Source: Glossina fuscipes (lineage: Eukaryota; Arthropoda; Insecta; Diptera; Glossinidae). From it: DNA of 64,000 nt. Numbering within the stretch: the first letter of the stretch is position 1; the number at the start of each line of letters is the position of its first letter. This document shows, one piece after another, positions 48,432-59,057 of the stretch. The position numbers were made by a program, and so were the translations under genes. The stretch covers positions 19,141,280-19,205,279 of the forward strand of contig NW_023998414.1 of NCBI RefSeq assembly GCF_014805625.2, given 5' to 3'. Below the pieces are notes generated by a model. That model made no database searches, was not told where the DNA came from, and worked only from the letters and a program-made list of their open reading frames with translations.

Positions 48432-48830
48432 TATATACCCTACACCACTTACGGAATAGCGGTATATGAATTATTGTGCGGATGCATGCAATACCCACAC
48501 AGACATGAGACGGATCCATCTGTTATTATACTGATTGATTTAGATAGTGACCCCGAATCTGAATCGATCTAAGTTTGTCACTTCGTCTATCCGTCCATCC
48601 GTCTACCCATCTTGTTGTTTTTATTCAACCTACAAGTCTCAACTTTCGAAATATTCTGGTGAAATTTGGTACACAGACATTGTTTGGTCCAAGAACGAAC
48701 GTCATTAAAAATGCTTCGGATTGGACCACTTTTCTCACTACTTCTAATATAAGACTTTATTTTCAAAACTCATCACACGGATAACTGTACTAAGCGAAGT
48801 AGTGTATGATATTTAATGGTGAGAGAAGAA
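48432..48830 (+). repeat. family B interspersed repeat
   Basis: Opens 'tatataccctacaccactta', followed by 'ttgtgcggatgcatgc', 'gatagtgaccccgaatc', 'gaatcgatctaagtttg', a 'ccgtccatccgtctaccc' block and 'ttggtacacagacattg...ttggtccaagaacgaac'. The internal order matches the copy at 23926. Confidence 0.65.
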
Positions 48831-49189
48831 TTTCCAATCTTTCTCCCAAAATTGAAGCCGATATGTTCATTTTTGCGGTCAGGTGAATGTCAACGAAGTA
48901 CACCATCTAGAAAAATAGGCAGACTTAAATTAAACAAAGAATAATCAAAACGGAAGAATTAACAGAGTAAATGCTAAGAATTCTTCATGGTGCACAACTA
49001 TCGTTAGTAACGCACATCTAAGAATTCGAAGGAATGTTTTGACGAAAACTAATGCCTACCTTTCCGCTTTTGTGGGAGGACTCACAAGACGAACGGACTC
49101 ACAATGTTATTGATAAATAAACTGGTAACTCATGTTTAAGCAAATAAGAACATTATAGTCTATACATGGTGTATGCCAGCCCGATCATT

Positions 49190-49600
49190 AGATACCCTAC
49201 ACTACTTTGCCTAACATAGTTATGCACTCAATGTGTTAGTAGTAATACATCATGCAAAGATATACTTTTCATGAAAGTCTACATATTGGAGGATGCCCAA
49301 AACATCACAGGACGTGATCCGAGTTTAATAACCTTTACCTCTTAAAATCCCGTTATAAATAAAAATCTAGAAATTATACTTTTTCTCCAAATAAGGGCTT
49401 GCCTCTCTTTGGAAAATTGCAATTTTTTTTGAAGCGGTCGAAAAAGTGGATCGATCCGAACCGTTTTTTGAAAATAATTTTAGCGCAAATGTACATTTAC
49501 CCACATCAAACGGAGAGACAGACGAACTTAGACAGACAGGCAGGCTTAGATCGATTCGGAAAATGGTTCTGAATCAATTTGTATAATAAAAGGTGGATTT
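49190..49600. repeat. family B composite with inverted end
   Basis: The left end is plus-oriented ('gataccctacactactttg'). The right end (from about 49430) carries the reverse of the family motif order ('agacagacgaac', 'ggcttagatcgattcgg', 'aaatggttctgaatc'), as in the inverted composite at 22039. Confidence 0.5.
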
Positions 49601-49827
49601 ATCTTACGACCTTCCGTTTGTTACATATGTCCACGCAAACTTAACACACCTCATGCCACAAGTGTGTTAGGCATAAAAATAGATATGGATATATACTAAA
49701 TAACAAACATTATGGATAGGAACTACACTGTCGTATCCGTCTAGTCATCACTTTAAAATACTTCTGGTTTATGATTTTAACGTTATAAATATATATTCTG
49801 CGTAAGTACTTCAATTGCGTAAAACAG

Positions 49828-50440
49828 GAATTTATTATTATTTATTATTGTTATAATTTATTTAGACCAAACTTAGACCTTCTAGACCAAAGAAATGAAT
49901 CTCAGGATTAAAAAAGTTGGGAAACGTAAAAATACAAGCAATCAAGATTAGCTTCTAGCTTTTTTTTTTTTAAAGGTCGATTAAACGGCCATTTCAGTCG
50001 ATTTGATAAAGTTAATTATTTCATTGACAATGTGTTCTTCAGTTGCTTTCAAAATGTCCGTGTGGTTAGACGCTCAAAAAATAAGTCTTCTAATATTAGA
50101 AAGGCTTCGGTGTTCATAGACTATATTTTTAATCGTCCGATTTTGTCCACAATTGTAAATTGGAGCAGAAGATTTCTTAAGGATCAATAGTGTAACCAAA
50201 GCGGTTTTCGATCTTGATATCCTCAGCGTTGTTTCTGATATTGGGATGCAACGAAATAAGGATTGACATGCGTATAGTACAAATGAGGTAGCACCTCGTT
50301 TTCTTTGCAATATACTCGGGCAGGTCAAACTTTTGAATCGTGCTGTCCATTGCTCAAGGCACCGAAACGGTGGATTTGGCTGCTAGATGTGCTCGCTCAT
50401 TCCTAATTTAATGGCCGATTAGAGGACTCGGTTTACAAAA
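49828..50440 (-). pseudogene. decayed RNase H-bearing LINE, 3' part
   Basis: The minus strand around 50425-50370 translates to 'GH*IRNERAHLAAKST', which fits the 'GHxGIxGNExADxxAK' motif of the RNase H domain at the end of I-type LINEs; a stop codon and small deletions show it is dead. Reading on, the element ends at 49860-49830 in a (TAA)n-like tail ('ataacaataataaataat'), typical of I-clade elements rather than poly(A). Confidence 0.6.
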
Positions 50441-50699
50441 GATTTTAAGTAAGTGGCAGTGATATTCCTAATTTGTTAATTGTATTCCAGTTGGAATTTA
50501 AAAATTCCCCTCTAACTGCCATTTCAAATTTAACGCTTTATTATATGTTAGTTTTACAATAACGCCTATACATACATAGTTATATGAGGACTCAGTACCT
50601 CTCCTTGTCTTAAGATTGTTTGAATGTCACGCGAGCTGGCGTTATTGATAGCCTGGGTTATGTATGTAAAAAAGGACTATTGACTGTCGCCAATAAGTG

Positions 50700-51195
50700 T
50701 GTCAGATATGTATATAAAAAGGCTCTATAGTCTTATTGGTGCAACAATTAATCAACCCCACACCGTTTTTGTTTTGTCTAATAGAAAAAACCACAACTTT
50801 TTGATCTTTTGGAGTTTCTGTCAATTGTCATATTTCATTTTTTAATAGTGATTGGTACTCCTTTTGCATAGCTTGCCTCCACTTGTCTGCGCATTCACTA
50901 CACAATGGGGTTTTAACAGTAAGAGAAGCTTCATTTTAGCGTAGATAGAAGCTAGTGTTGTGCTGCTTTTTCGGTCTGCCTACTGCACCTGAACGTACTA
51001 TTTTGGTCTAGCAAAGTCTCTGTTTATTAAAAGCAGCTTTGCTTGAATTAATTCGAGCTCACATTCGGTCGTCGTCTGGTGTTCGATTTGATTTTTTTTG
51101 CTGGCCCTGATGCTGATATCATTGCCATGTTTTTTTATGTCTCTGCTTACAACAAGTTTGCGATTGGATTTATCGTGCAATCTATACCCTTTCGA
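50700..51195 (-). pseudogene. Ty1/copia polyprotein remnant
   Basis: The minus strand encodes the integrase end and the start of reverse transcriptase of a copia element in order: 'SKGYRLHDKSNRKLVVSRD', a lysine-rich linker, 'VGRPKKQHN', then 'KWRQAMQKEYQSLLKNEI', a stop where Trp is expected, 'QLTETPKDQKVV' and 'FSIRQNKNG'. In-frame stops and loss of the rest make it non-functional. No LTRs were found. Confidence 0.75.
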
Positions 51196-51499
51196 AGCAT
51201 GTGAGTAACCTCGTAAATCGTTACGATGTAGTTTTCACATCTTCGAACCATAACCTATTTCAAATTGAATGTCTTGAAGTAAAGTGTCTTGATAAAAGTG
51301 AACTCAATAAAGCAGAGAAAAGTGTATTCAATGTTTATTTGACAAAAGATTTTGTATACAAACACTATTTTAATTTTTCGTTGGAAGCAAGTTGTAAGCA
51401 CAACCGAGCATTTCTCGCACTAGAAACACGAAAATAAAACTTAGCTAACTTAGCCATACCCAATCAGTGGCATTATGACTCTATTATCTTTCATCCACT
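51196..51499. other. intergenic, no supported gene
   Basis: A 78-codon plus-strand frame at 51201-51437 has no recognisable domain. It may be chance or flank of the copia remnant. Confidence 0.35.
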
Positions 51500-51570
51500 C
51501 TCTCAGACATTCTCCTGGCAATAAAAATGATGATATTGACCTCAAATTTGGTAAAAATATTGAAGATTCA
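51500..51570 (+). repeat. family A repeat scrap
   Basis: Contains 'cattctcctggcaataaaaa' and 'gacctcaaatttggtaaa', the middle of family A. Confidence 0.5.
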
Positions 51571-52021
51571 AAACAATAAATATAACTTATTATCTCCCAA
51601 ACGGATGCAAAAATTGAAAAAAAAACAGCCAAGCCCACCTAATCTAAAAATATAAATAAATAAAAAGGAGACGGTGGGTATAAAAGCTTTACCCGCAACT
51701 TGACAGAATTTTCTCATTTGTTGGGATTTTTCTTCTTTTTCGAGAAGCAACTGGCGAAATAACCCTATGTTTATAGGCACTGTAATTGATAAGAAGAATT
51801 ATAGGTAGGATGAGAACAGCAAGAACCGAACTCCTGTTGCGCCAATAATTGTGTGTAGCACGGGCAGTTTTCCCCACGTTATACGAATCATTTTTCTTTT
51901 TACAATTCAAGAAGGGTAAAAAAAAGCATCAAGTAGAGAATTTTTCTTAAAAATAGTTACAGTTAACAGATATATATTTGTCTGATTTCTGTAAAGTTCC
52001 CTTAAAGGAGAGTGTAGTTCT

Positions 52022-52372
52022 TATACCCACCACCGAAGCATGAGATTTTTGTTCATTTTGTCAAAGTGTTCGCAATACCCAAAACGAGACTTCAAAGTCC
52101 TTGATTAGCTTTAAACTCTGAATCGAGTTAAATATGCCAGTCTGCACCTTTGTGTAATATGTGTTGTAAACAAATTTATGGACGCAAAAATGCAGCAGGC
52201 CAAGTTGAATTTTTTGTTCATTGTTCGTATCCTAACTCAGATATAGTAACGAAAACGTCCATGTATTCCAATATTGTAGAGTATGGGAATTTAATTTTTT
52301 TAGTTTTCTTCAGATAAAGATTGTGGATGCAAAAGATTCGATCACATCCGTATACAATTGTTTACTTGTTTA
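52022..52372 (+). repeat. family A repeat with internal deletion
   Basis: Opens 'tatacccaccaccgaagcat', then 'tttgtcaaagtgttcgcaa', 'taatatgtgttgtaaac', and jumps to the 3' end of the family ('ccaatattgtagagtatg', 'aaaagattcgatcac', 'ttgtttacttg'). Confidence 0.75.
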
Positions 52373-52574
52373 ATTTATTGTTATTGTTCTTTCACAAACT
52401 TGAACATTTTTTATTATTTAATAAAATTCAAATTCAAGTGTTTTATTCATTTTTCTCTTTTTATTACCCAATTAAAATTAAAATCGTTGCCTGAAATATT
52501 TAACGTAAGCCTACGACAATAATTTTATATTGTTTTCAGGGAATCGATATTATTTATTTGAATGATTCGTGATT

Positions 52575-53015
52575 ATGCTTAATTTGAATTTCAACGACGT
52601 ATCATATTTGCCGGAAGAACGACTTCCCATCGAGAGCAAATTATTGTTTGGCTTTTCCGCTATGAATAGGCGCAGAACTATTTCTTTCACAAGAAAGTTT
52701 GACTTTACACGTATACGAACCGCGATTTTAGCAACGTATATACTATATATATATATATATATTTTTATTTTTTTTTTAGATATGGCATACGAATGGACTA
52801 AGTCAATGAGAAATGCAGCTTATATGTACATATATATTGAGCTTCTTAGACAATTTATGAAGCTATGGCGCAACAAGTTGGTCTTCCTAATTGTATCTAA
52901 AAAAAAGGAGAAATATCGAAAAAGTAGTTTTTTCCTAGTTGTGAGTGAAGAAGAAAATAATTTTAAAATGAACAAAAAAGTGTTCAATTTACAACATATT
53001 GTTATGGCTTTCTGA
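52575..53015 (+). other. open frame of doubtful status
   Basis: A 148-codon frame with a believable N-terminal part ('YLPEERLPIESKLLFGFSA', 'RRRTISFTRKFDFTRIR') is followed by a low-complexity (TA)n/poly-T stretch. That stretch has the look of a short intron ending in 'tttttttttag' at 52779; removing it brings a stop soon after. I recognise no domain. It may be a short gene or chance. Confidence 0.25.
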
Positions 53016-53360
53016 TCCTTCTGGTTGGAATTTCACAGCATATAATAAGCAACAATTTAGCAAACTCTTGTATATTTTACCACCTGTTTAACTACTCCTT
53101 AGACGATTGCTAAGTCTGGCAAGGCACCGTGTTCTTTACCGGACTAAGGTCTTACCACACAATGATGCGTTATTGCGTTATGCGTGTGTCGGGTAAATAA
53201 GTTTTAAATGGGGCCGCACATTCGTTCACAGATCTGGGGAATAAATTAATATCTGAATAGTTGACAACGAAAACCGCGCTCGCCTGCTTTACTTCATCAT
53301 TTTTTAAGGAAAAGTAACCCAGTTTTTGTAAGCAACTAACATATGTTTTGAGTAGTAAAA

Positions 53361-53774
53361 ATGGTGAAATTAATGTACGAAATTGTAATGGTAAAATTAA
53401 TTCGAAAGGAAATAATCTTTTCGAAATTGTTTTGTGAAAAAAAGAATTTAAAAAAAATGAGTTTAAAAGAGAACGCGTATTGGTGCGTTTTACTGGCGGG
53501 ATTAAATAAAGCAAAAGAATTGTTTAAAGTTATGGAAAAAAATACAGCCTTTGAACCAATAAATAGACACGTGCATAAAAAAATTCAAGAAAGCACAAGG
53601 ATAAATTCAAAACGTTTTGATTTGTTATGTAAACTTATCGAAGAGGAACTTGATAAAAGTTCCGACCGGTCTTTTGTTCACATTCATGTAAATATTACTA
53701 TGCCAGAAATGCACACAAATGCCCATGAAGATTTACCAATTTCGTTAAAGGCTCGCAAAAAAATCACCAGATGA
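53361..53774 (+). CDS. possible orphan gene, 105-137 aa
   Basis: The frame opens with a Lys/Ile-rich stretch; the second ATG at 53458 gives a 105-residue protein that looks better ('MSLKENAYWCVLLAGLNKA'). The protein is charged and mostly helical, with 'KELFKVMEKNTAFEPINRH', 'RINSKRFDLLCKLIEEEL' and a His-rich segment 'FVHIHVNITMPEMHTNAH', ending in basic 'KARKKITR'. Codon choice is unlike the surrounding AT-rich non-coding DNA. There is no signal peptide or membrane segment. I recognise no family. It ends 221 bp before Psf1 on the same strand. Confidence 0.45.
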   Translation: MVKLMYEIVMVKLIRKEIIFSKLFCEKKNLKKMSLKENAYWCVLLAGLNKAKELFKVMEKNTAFEPINRHVHKKIQESTRINSKRFDLLCKLIEEELDKSSDRSFVHIHVNITMPEMHTNAHEDLPISLKARKKITR

Positions 53775-53995
53775 ATTGGGCGGTCATATCATTTTGGTTT
53801 GCATTGCATTCCGTAAGTTTAGCGTTTATTCCTCGGCCTGAAAACTAAGTGCGGCTTCATTGTGTGAAGGGCTTAATCATAACAAATATTCTTCTCACAT
53901 TTGGCAACGTTACCTAATAAAAGAAGAGTATATAATAAAGTAAAAATTGGCGCCTATATTTATTAGAGAGGAGATAATTTTACATATAGTTCCCA

Positions 53996-54714
53996 ATGAG
54001 CAAATCAAACAGAATTTTCGCAGATAAAGCCTTCGAACTGGTGAAGGAATTGGACCGATCTTCCCAAATAATGCCACCGTTCGATGTAGGTATAGTTTAA
54101 AGTGTATAAAATAGAAATATTTTAGACGAGAGATTTCTATTAACAACAGGATGATGGTGTAAGAACAGTTTTAGAGGAGATTAAGGCTATATTTGAAGAA
54201 AATTGCACACAAGCGTAAGTTTTATAATCAAATGGAAAGTAAATTTACTAGATTGCGTTATTTTAGCGTCAACTATTCCACATCTGGCGACCGTACTTTA
54301 TGGCCTTTGTTAAATTTTCGGCACGCTGCTTTACAGCGTAACAAACGTTGCTTGCTTACATATTTGCATCAACGTTTACTACGAATTAAGGCTTTGCGTT
54401 GGGAGTTTGGGCCTATTATACCTTCAGATATAAAATCACAATTATGCGAACCTGAAGTTACGTATTTTAATTCGTATGCCAAATCGTTAGCAAGTTATAT
54501 GCGATCTATTGGAGATGGCCAAGGTTTAGACTTGACCGTAGATTTACAGCCACCAAAGTCATTATATATTGAGGTCCGTTGCGTCGAAGATTTTGGTAAA
54601 TTCGAACTTGATGATGGTGAAGTTGTTCATCTGAAAAAAAACAGTCAACATTATTTGCCCAGATCCCAAGTAGAACCATTAATTAGGCAGGGTATATTGC
54701 AGCATGCTATTTAA
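53996..54714 (+). CDS. Psf1: GINS complex subunit Psf1
   Basis: Subunit of the GINS tetramer, which joins Mcm2-7 and Cdc45 in the replicative CMG helicase. Exons 53996-54085, 54150-54214 and 54267-54714 join in phase to 200 aa (196 in humans); introns are 64 and 52 nt. The family pattern runs throughout: 'ADKAFELVKELDRS', 'DDGVRTVLEEIKAIFEEN', 'RHAALQRNKRCLLTYLHQR', 'IKALRWEFGPIIP', 'SLASYMRSIGDGQGLDLT', 'PPKSLYIEVRC' and the C-terminal B domain 'GEVVHLKKNSQHYLPR'. The longer frame from the ATG at 54193 reads through intron 2 and would lose the conserved N terminus, so I reject it. Confidence 0.96.
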
Positions 54715-55775
54715 ATACGGAAATTATTTGTCTGGTCTCTATTTGAACTCAGATATAAATCTTTTATTGAAAAGCTTATGGATTTTTTTTTTTTATTTTG
54801 AATCATCTGGGGTATTGAGTGGATTTACTCCTGGAAAAGATAAACGTGCACAATAGAGGATCATTTAGTCATTTATGTTGCACTAGTGTGTGCATTAGCA
54901 TAGCACGATATGTACGTTTTCATTAATTGAAAACTTCCCATTTAACATAATTCCAGGCGAATAATCATGGATTAAATGATTACATTAATGTTTGTTAAGA
55001 AAATAAGTTCCAAATAGAAAAATAAAGCAAAAAGCACCTAAAAATGCCGACCACTGCGTGTTACTACATATTTGTATTGCGATGCTTATAGCGTAGTGAG
55101 TAAAATCATAAAGTAAGTAAACGTATAATTAATTTATTTTAGTTGTCTTTAACAAAATGCTGGGCAAAACTATTGAACGAGGTGAAAAAGCTAGCAAGAA
55201 AAACCAGTCTCATTAATACTCTTCGTTAATTGTATATTTTACATCCACGTATGCCACCGAGAAAGATCGGCCCGAAGTTTAAAAAAACTCAATTTAGAAA
55301 TTACCTACGAAAATAATTATATGTAAATGTATGAACACGGCCAGCAAACACATTACAATTATTTTTTGAAAGACTCTTTAACACATTAGTAAGTAGAAGC
55401 TTCATATATCTTCTCTTTTTTCATACGATTTCAAGTCAAAGGATCTAATGGATACCTCGCAATTTATAAGAAAGCTATCTTCATTGAGTGTCCATAGGAA
55501 AACTCTGGTTTTCTGTAAATTGTTCATAGATTATCGGGGCATACGAAATTATTTTCTATTATTATTAGGGCAAATTTAATACGTGCAGATATTGCAAAAC
55601 ATCTAAATCAAAAACGTTGGTTAACAAACGAAGCGTTACGTGTTTTTTTTTTTTTTTTTTGGGCTATTACGCAAATATCCATTTAAGGATCTTAATACCG
55701 TTTTTAGTATTATAACTAGCTTTCTCACCATTTTATTTTGTCATTCAATTTATGCACTTTCAGCTAATGTTAACA
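54715..55775. other. intergenic, no supported gene
   Basis: AT-rich, with T runs at about 54785-54795 and 55645-55660. Nothing else is recognised. Confidence 0.4.
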
Positions 55776-55790
55776 AATAAAATAAACGCC

Positions 55791-55968
55791 CAATCCGCCT
55801 GAGTGGCCGAGTAGGCAAGAGTCTCGACTACCAACTCAATGATCGTGGGTTCAAATCTCAAGTGCGGTAGAGTTTTTAATAAAGCCGAAAGCCTTAGATG
55901 CTAGTGCTTTAAGACTTTAGTCTTAGAATTTATTCTCTGGCTAAGTTTATAATAATAATAATAATAAT
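55791..55968 (+). mobile_element. tRNA-derived SINE, full-length copy A
   Basis: The head is tRNA-Ser/Leu-like: 'gagtggccgagtagg' (A box) and 'cgtgggttcaaatctc' (B box) about 45 nt apart. A tRNA-unrelated body follows ('gcggtagagttttt', 'ttagatgctagtgctttaag', the inverted repeat aagact/agtctt, 'ctctggctaagttt') and then a (TAA)n tail. The perfect 15-bp duplication 'aataaaataaacgcc' flanks it at 55776-55790 and 55969-55983, marking a complete, fairly recent insertion. Confidence 0.92.
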
Positions 55969-55983
55969 AATAAAATAAACGCC

Positions 55984-57719
55984 TAAGCAATCAACAGGTC
56001 ATAGTGCGAAAAATCTATTTTTCGATATTTTGTGAAACTCAAACTGCAATTTCGGCACTCAGTGCTCCTGTACTAACCAAAAAATGTTTTTAATAACATA
56101 AAGAAACTAACACGTTTTATGAAATTAGTCGTAGGTGAAAACAGTTAACAGAAAATTCGGTATATGCGCCACGAAAAGATATTATAGAGAATAGAATTGC
56201 TTCTTAAAAAAGACATCAGATTATACGATACGTTATTGACTAATGAGGCTATTAATGTCTGTAATCAGCGCTTAAAATGTGACGTTTGCTTTTTATATCT
56301 TCCAACCAGGGCTCCCAGATGAAAATTTGTGAAAGTTTCATAATAGATACAATGTGTGCATATGTATCTATATGAGTGTAAGCTTTCAATCAAATATACC
56401 ATTTAAATTTATATTACCACAAGGTCATTTTAGGATATTTTAAATTCTCTTTATATTTAAGCGTTGTATAATAGTTTTAGAAAAGTTTTATTAATTAATG
56501 CTTGCATCGAAATTAATTCTTTTGTAAACAAGCTTGAACATCTGGCAGCCTTATATAAATGTGAAATGAATACTCATACAATGGAAAAAATGCAAAGTAT
56601 CTCGTTTTTATTGCTTTACCATAGGATGAGTTTGACAGTTCGTTTTTTGCTTTTAAATGGAAAGGTTGTTTAGTGAAATTAGTAATACATAAAGAAGTAT
56701 AACACGGAAAAGTCATTCAAAAATAACAAAAGAGAAGTAATCAGCCCAACTACAACAACAATTAGCAGCAACAATAAGCAGAGAGGAGCCCAGAGTAAAG
56801 AAAAAAATAAAATAAAAAAAATAAATAACAAAACATAAGAGAAGAATTGTTCGCCGCGCTCCGATTAGTGATAAATTTTGTTGTAAGCGAATAGTAAAGA
56901 AAAAGAAAACAATATTTTTTGTTGATTGCTTTTATAAGTATTTTCTGAAAGATTTGGTGTGAGCGGTGGATAAGGATGATGTTAATGGTATCGTGTTATT
57001 ATAAAAAAAAGAGAAGAACCAGCACAATTACTGTTGTAGTGAGTTCAGTACTCAAATAGAACAAGTGGAACAACTGTAGATACTTTAAACCGAACACTCT
57101 ATATCCCTACCGCACAAACTGCAACTGTTATTATAACATTATTATTACCAGCTTACAACAAAACTGATAAATAAACGTGAAAATATGCAATAAATTTTCC
57201 ATTCATTCAAAATTTTACAAGAAAGTTTTTTCCGAGCTAATTTTCACATAATTCATGATTTATAAACAGAAAGACGAACTAAATACAACCGTGTTTTGAG
57301 GAAGGGTTACGAGAATTCAAAAACAATATTGCATTTGCGAGAAGGCAAAAGTAACTCAGTCTATAAAGACACAGTACGTATAAGCTCAATAACATAAATA
57401 ATGAAGAAAAAAAAGAGCTTCTCGATTTAGAAAAAGCAAAAGACAATAAACGTTTCTATTTAATAATAACTGAACGTTTGCAAGCAGATTAGATATATTG
57501 TGATGGATCTGTGCGTTGTCTGCAAATTATCTGTTTTGTTGAATAATGGCTGGCGGTGATAATATCGAAGCAAATCATTACTCCTACAAGAACAAGCTAA
57601 TCTGAAGAAATTGGATTCTTTTAAAGGAGTCTAACATGTGAATTTTGTCTGGTAACGATTTACAATAACTCGAATTTGATTATCAGATTAGGTAGTTGAA
57701 CAATTTCGCAATATATATG
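55984..57719. other. intergenic; part may be 5' leader sequence
   Basis: No coding signal. From about 56730 to 57180 the plus strand is rich in 'caacaacaa', 'aagcagagaggagccc' and AC/AA-rich stretches that resemble fly 5' UTRs, so a non-coding first exon of IntS6 or another transcript could lie here. Confidence 0.3.
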
Positions 57720-57998
57720 CATTTTTTTGTTTGTTTTTTTTTTTTTTTTTGTACTTGAGATATAAAACTAGCTTCCAAAAATTCATCGGCTACTGTTGGG
57801 AAACACGACCAAATTAAACATAGGCATTGATCTCCTTAGGAATATCATTTTTATTTACTTTGAAATTAACGGTACTGAAAAGTGAGCAAACACACATTAT
57901 AACCGCCAATGCGCCGTTAAATAAATTTAGATCACTTGTTAATTACTTTTCGGTGAAACGTCTTTTAAGGATGTTTGAAAATTCCGCAAACAGTTTGT

Positions 57999-58035
57999 TA
58001 TGTGCGTGTGTGTATGTGTGCGTATGTGTGTATGT
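57999..58035. repeat. (GTGTAT)n microsatellite
   Basis: A short run of gtgtgtatgtgtgcg-type units. Confidence 0.8.
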
Positions 58036-58840
58036 TTCGAACATAAAGTTATCAAAAGTTATTAATATACGCTAACACTGAGAGTTCAATATGAGTATAT
58101 ATAATGACAATATACATTAACTGTGTTAAAGACGTGTGCACTTCTACACGCAAAATTAATACCCCGTCCCAGTTAGCATGCGTTCTTAATACGATCTATA
58201 GGTAATGCATTCATTTCGTCCGGAGGATCACGCTATGAACGGATCCTGGATGGCTAATGGCTACACTACTCTCCCCCCCTGCATCCCTCTCAGAAGAGCA
58301 GAAATGGGAAGTACCTTTAAATAATGCTAATTTGATTAGTTCATTTGTAACACATAGAAATGCGGCGCTACAATAACTAATATAGTTTAAAAAAGGAAAA
58401 TGCTTGAAATTATGTTCTTAGAAAATAAAGATGAAAACGATTTGAATGTTGACATAATTATTTGGTATCGCATGGATAAATTTAATCTGAAAATGATGTC
58501 TATTAGTCCCGCTTTGACCTGCTTCCCAATGAACAAGATCTGCATACCATGAATATTCGTTTAAATTGGCGCGTTACTAAGAATTACTCCTCGGCCTGTG
58601 TAAAGTGAGCTGCATTACTCATATATATGTGTTAACTATCAAATTCATCTGCAAATTAGTAGCCAATCAAATTGAAATCTCTGCAAAGGCAAGAACAACT
58701 TTAAGAATTTTCTCTTTTTTTTTTTTAAATCGGAATGATGAGTAACTAAAATTCATTAAAGTCGGACTATAAGTAAGCAAGGACATTTTCTCATTGATCC
58801 CACAGTGGATGTTGGCATTTTTTCCAATTTGCCTAAGTAT
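58036..58840. other. intergenic, no supported gene
   Basis: A GC-richer patch at about 58160-58300 includes a C run and 'catccctctcag', which could serve as a splice acceptor for a leader exon. Nothing else is recognised. Confidence 0.35.
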
Positions 58841-58852
58841 TACATAGAGATT

Positions 58853-59011
58853 ATCCGCCTGAGTGCCCGAGTAGGCAAGACTCTCGACTACCAATTCAAT
58901 GGTCGTGGGTTCAAATCTCAAATGCGGTAGAGTTTTTAATTAAGCCGAAACCCTTAGATGCTAGTGCTTTAAGACTTTAGTCTTAGAATTTAGTCTCTGG
59001 CTAAATTTATG

Positions 59012-59045
<34 letters not shown>
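58853..59045 (+). mobile_element. tRNA-derived SINE, full-length copy B
   Basis: Nearly the same sequence as copy A: 'gagtgcccgagtagg', 'cgtgggttcaaatctc', 'gcggtagagttttt', 'ttagatgctagtgctttaag', 'ctctggctaaattt', then a longer (TAA)n tail. The 12-bp duplication 'tacatagagatt' flanks it at 58841-58852 and 59046-59057. Confidence 0.92.
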
Positions 59046-59048
<3 letters not shown>

Positions 59049-59057
59049 ATAGAGATT

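Noticed and set aside
54193..54714. Psf1 read as one exon starting at 54193
   Set aside because: That start reads through the 52-nt intron and loses the conserved N-terminal helices found in exons at 53996 and 54150.
55791..59045. Functional tRNA-Ser or tRNA-Leu genes
   Set aside because: The anticodon arm and acceptor stem do not pair, and body plus tail with target duplications show SINEs.
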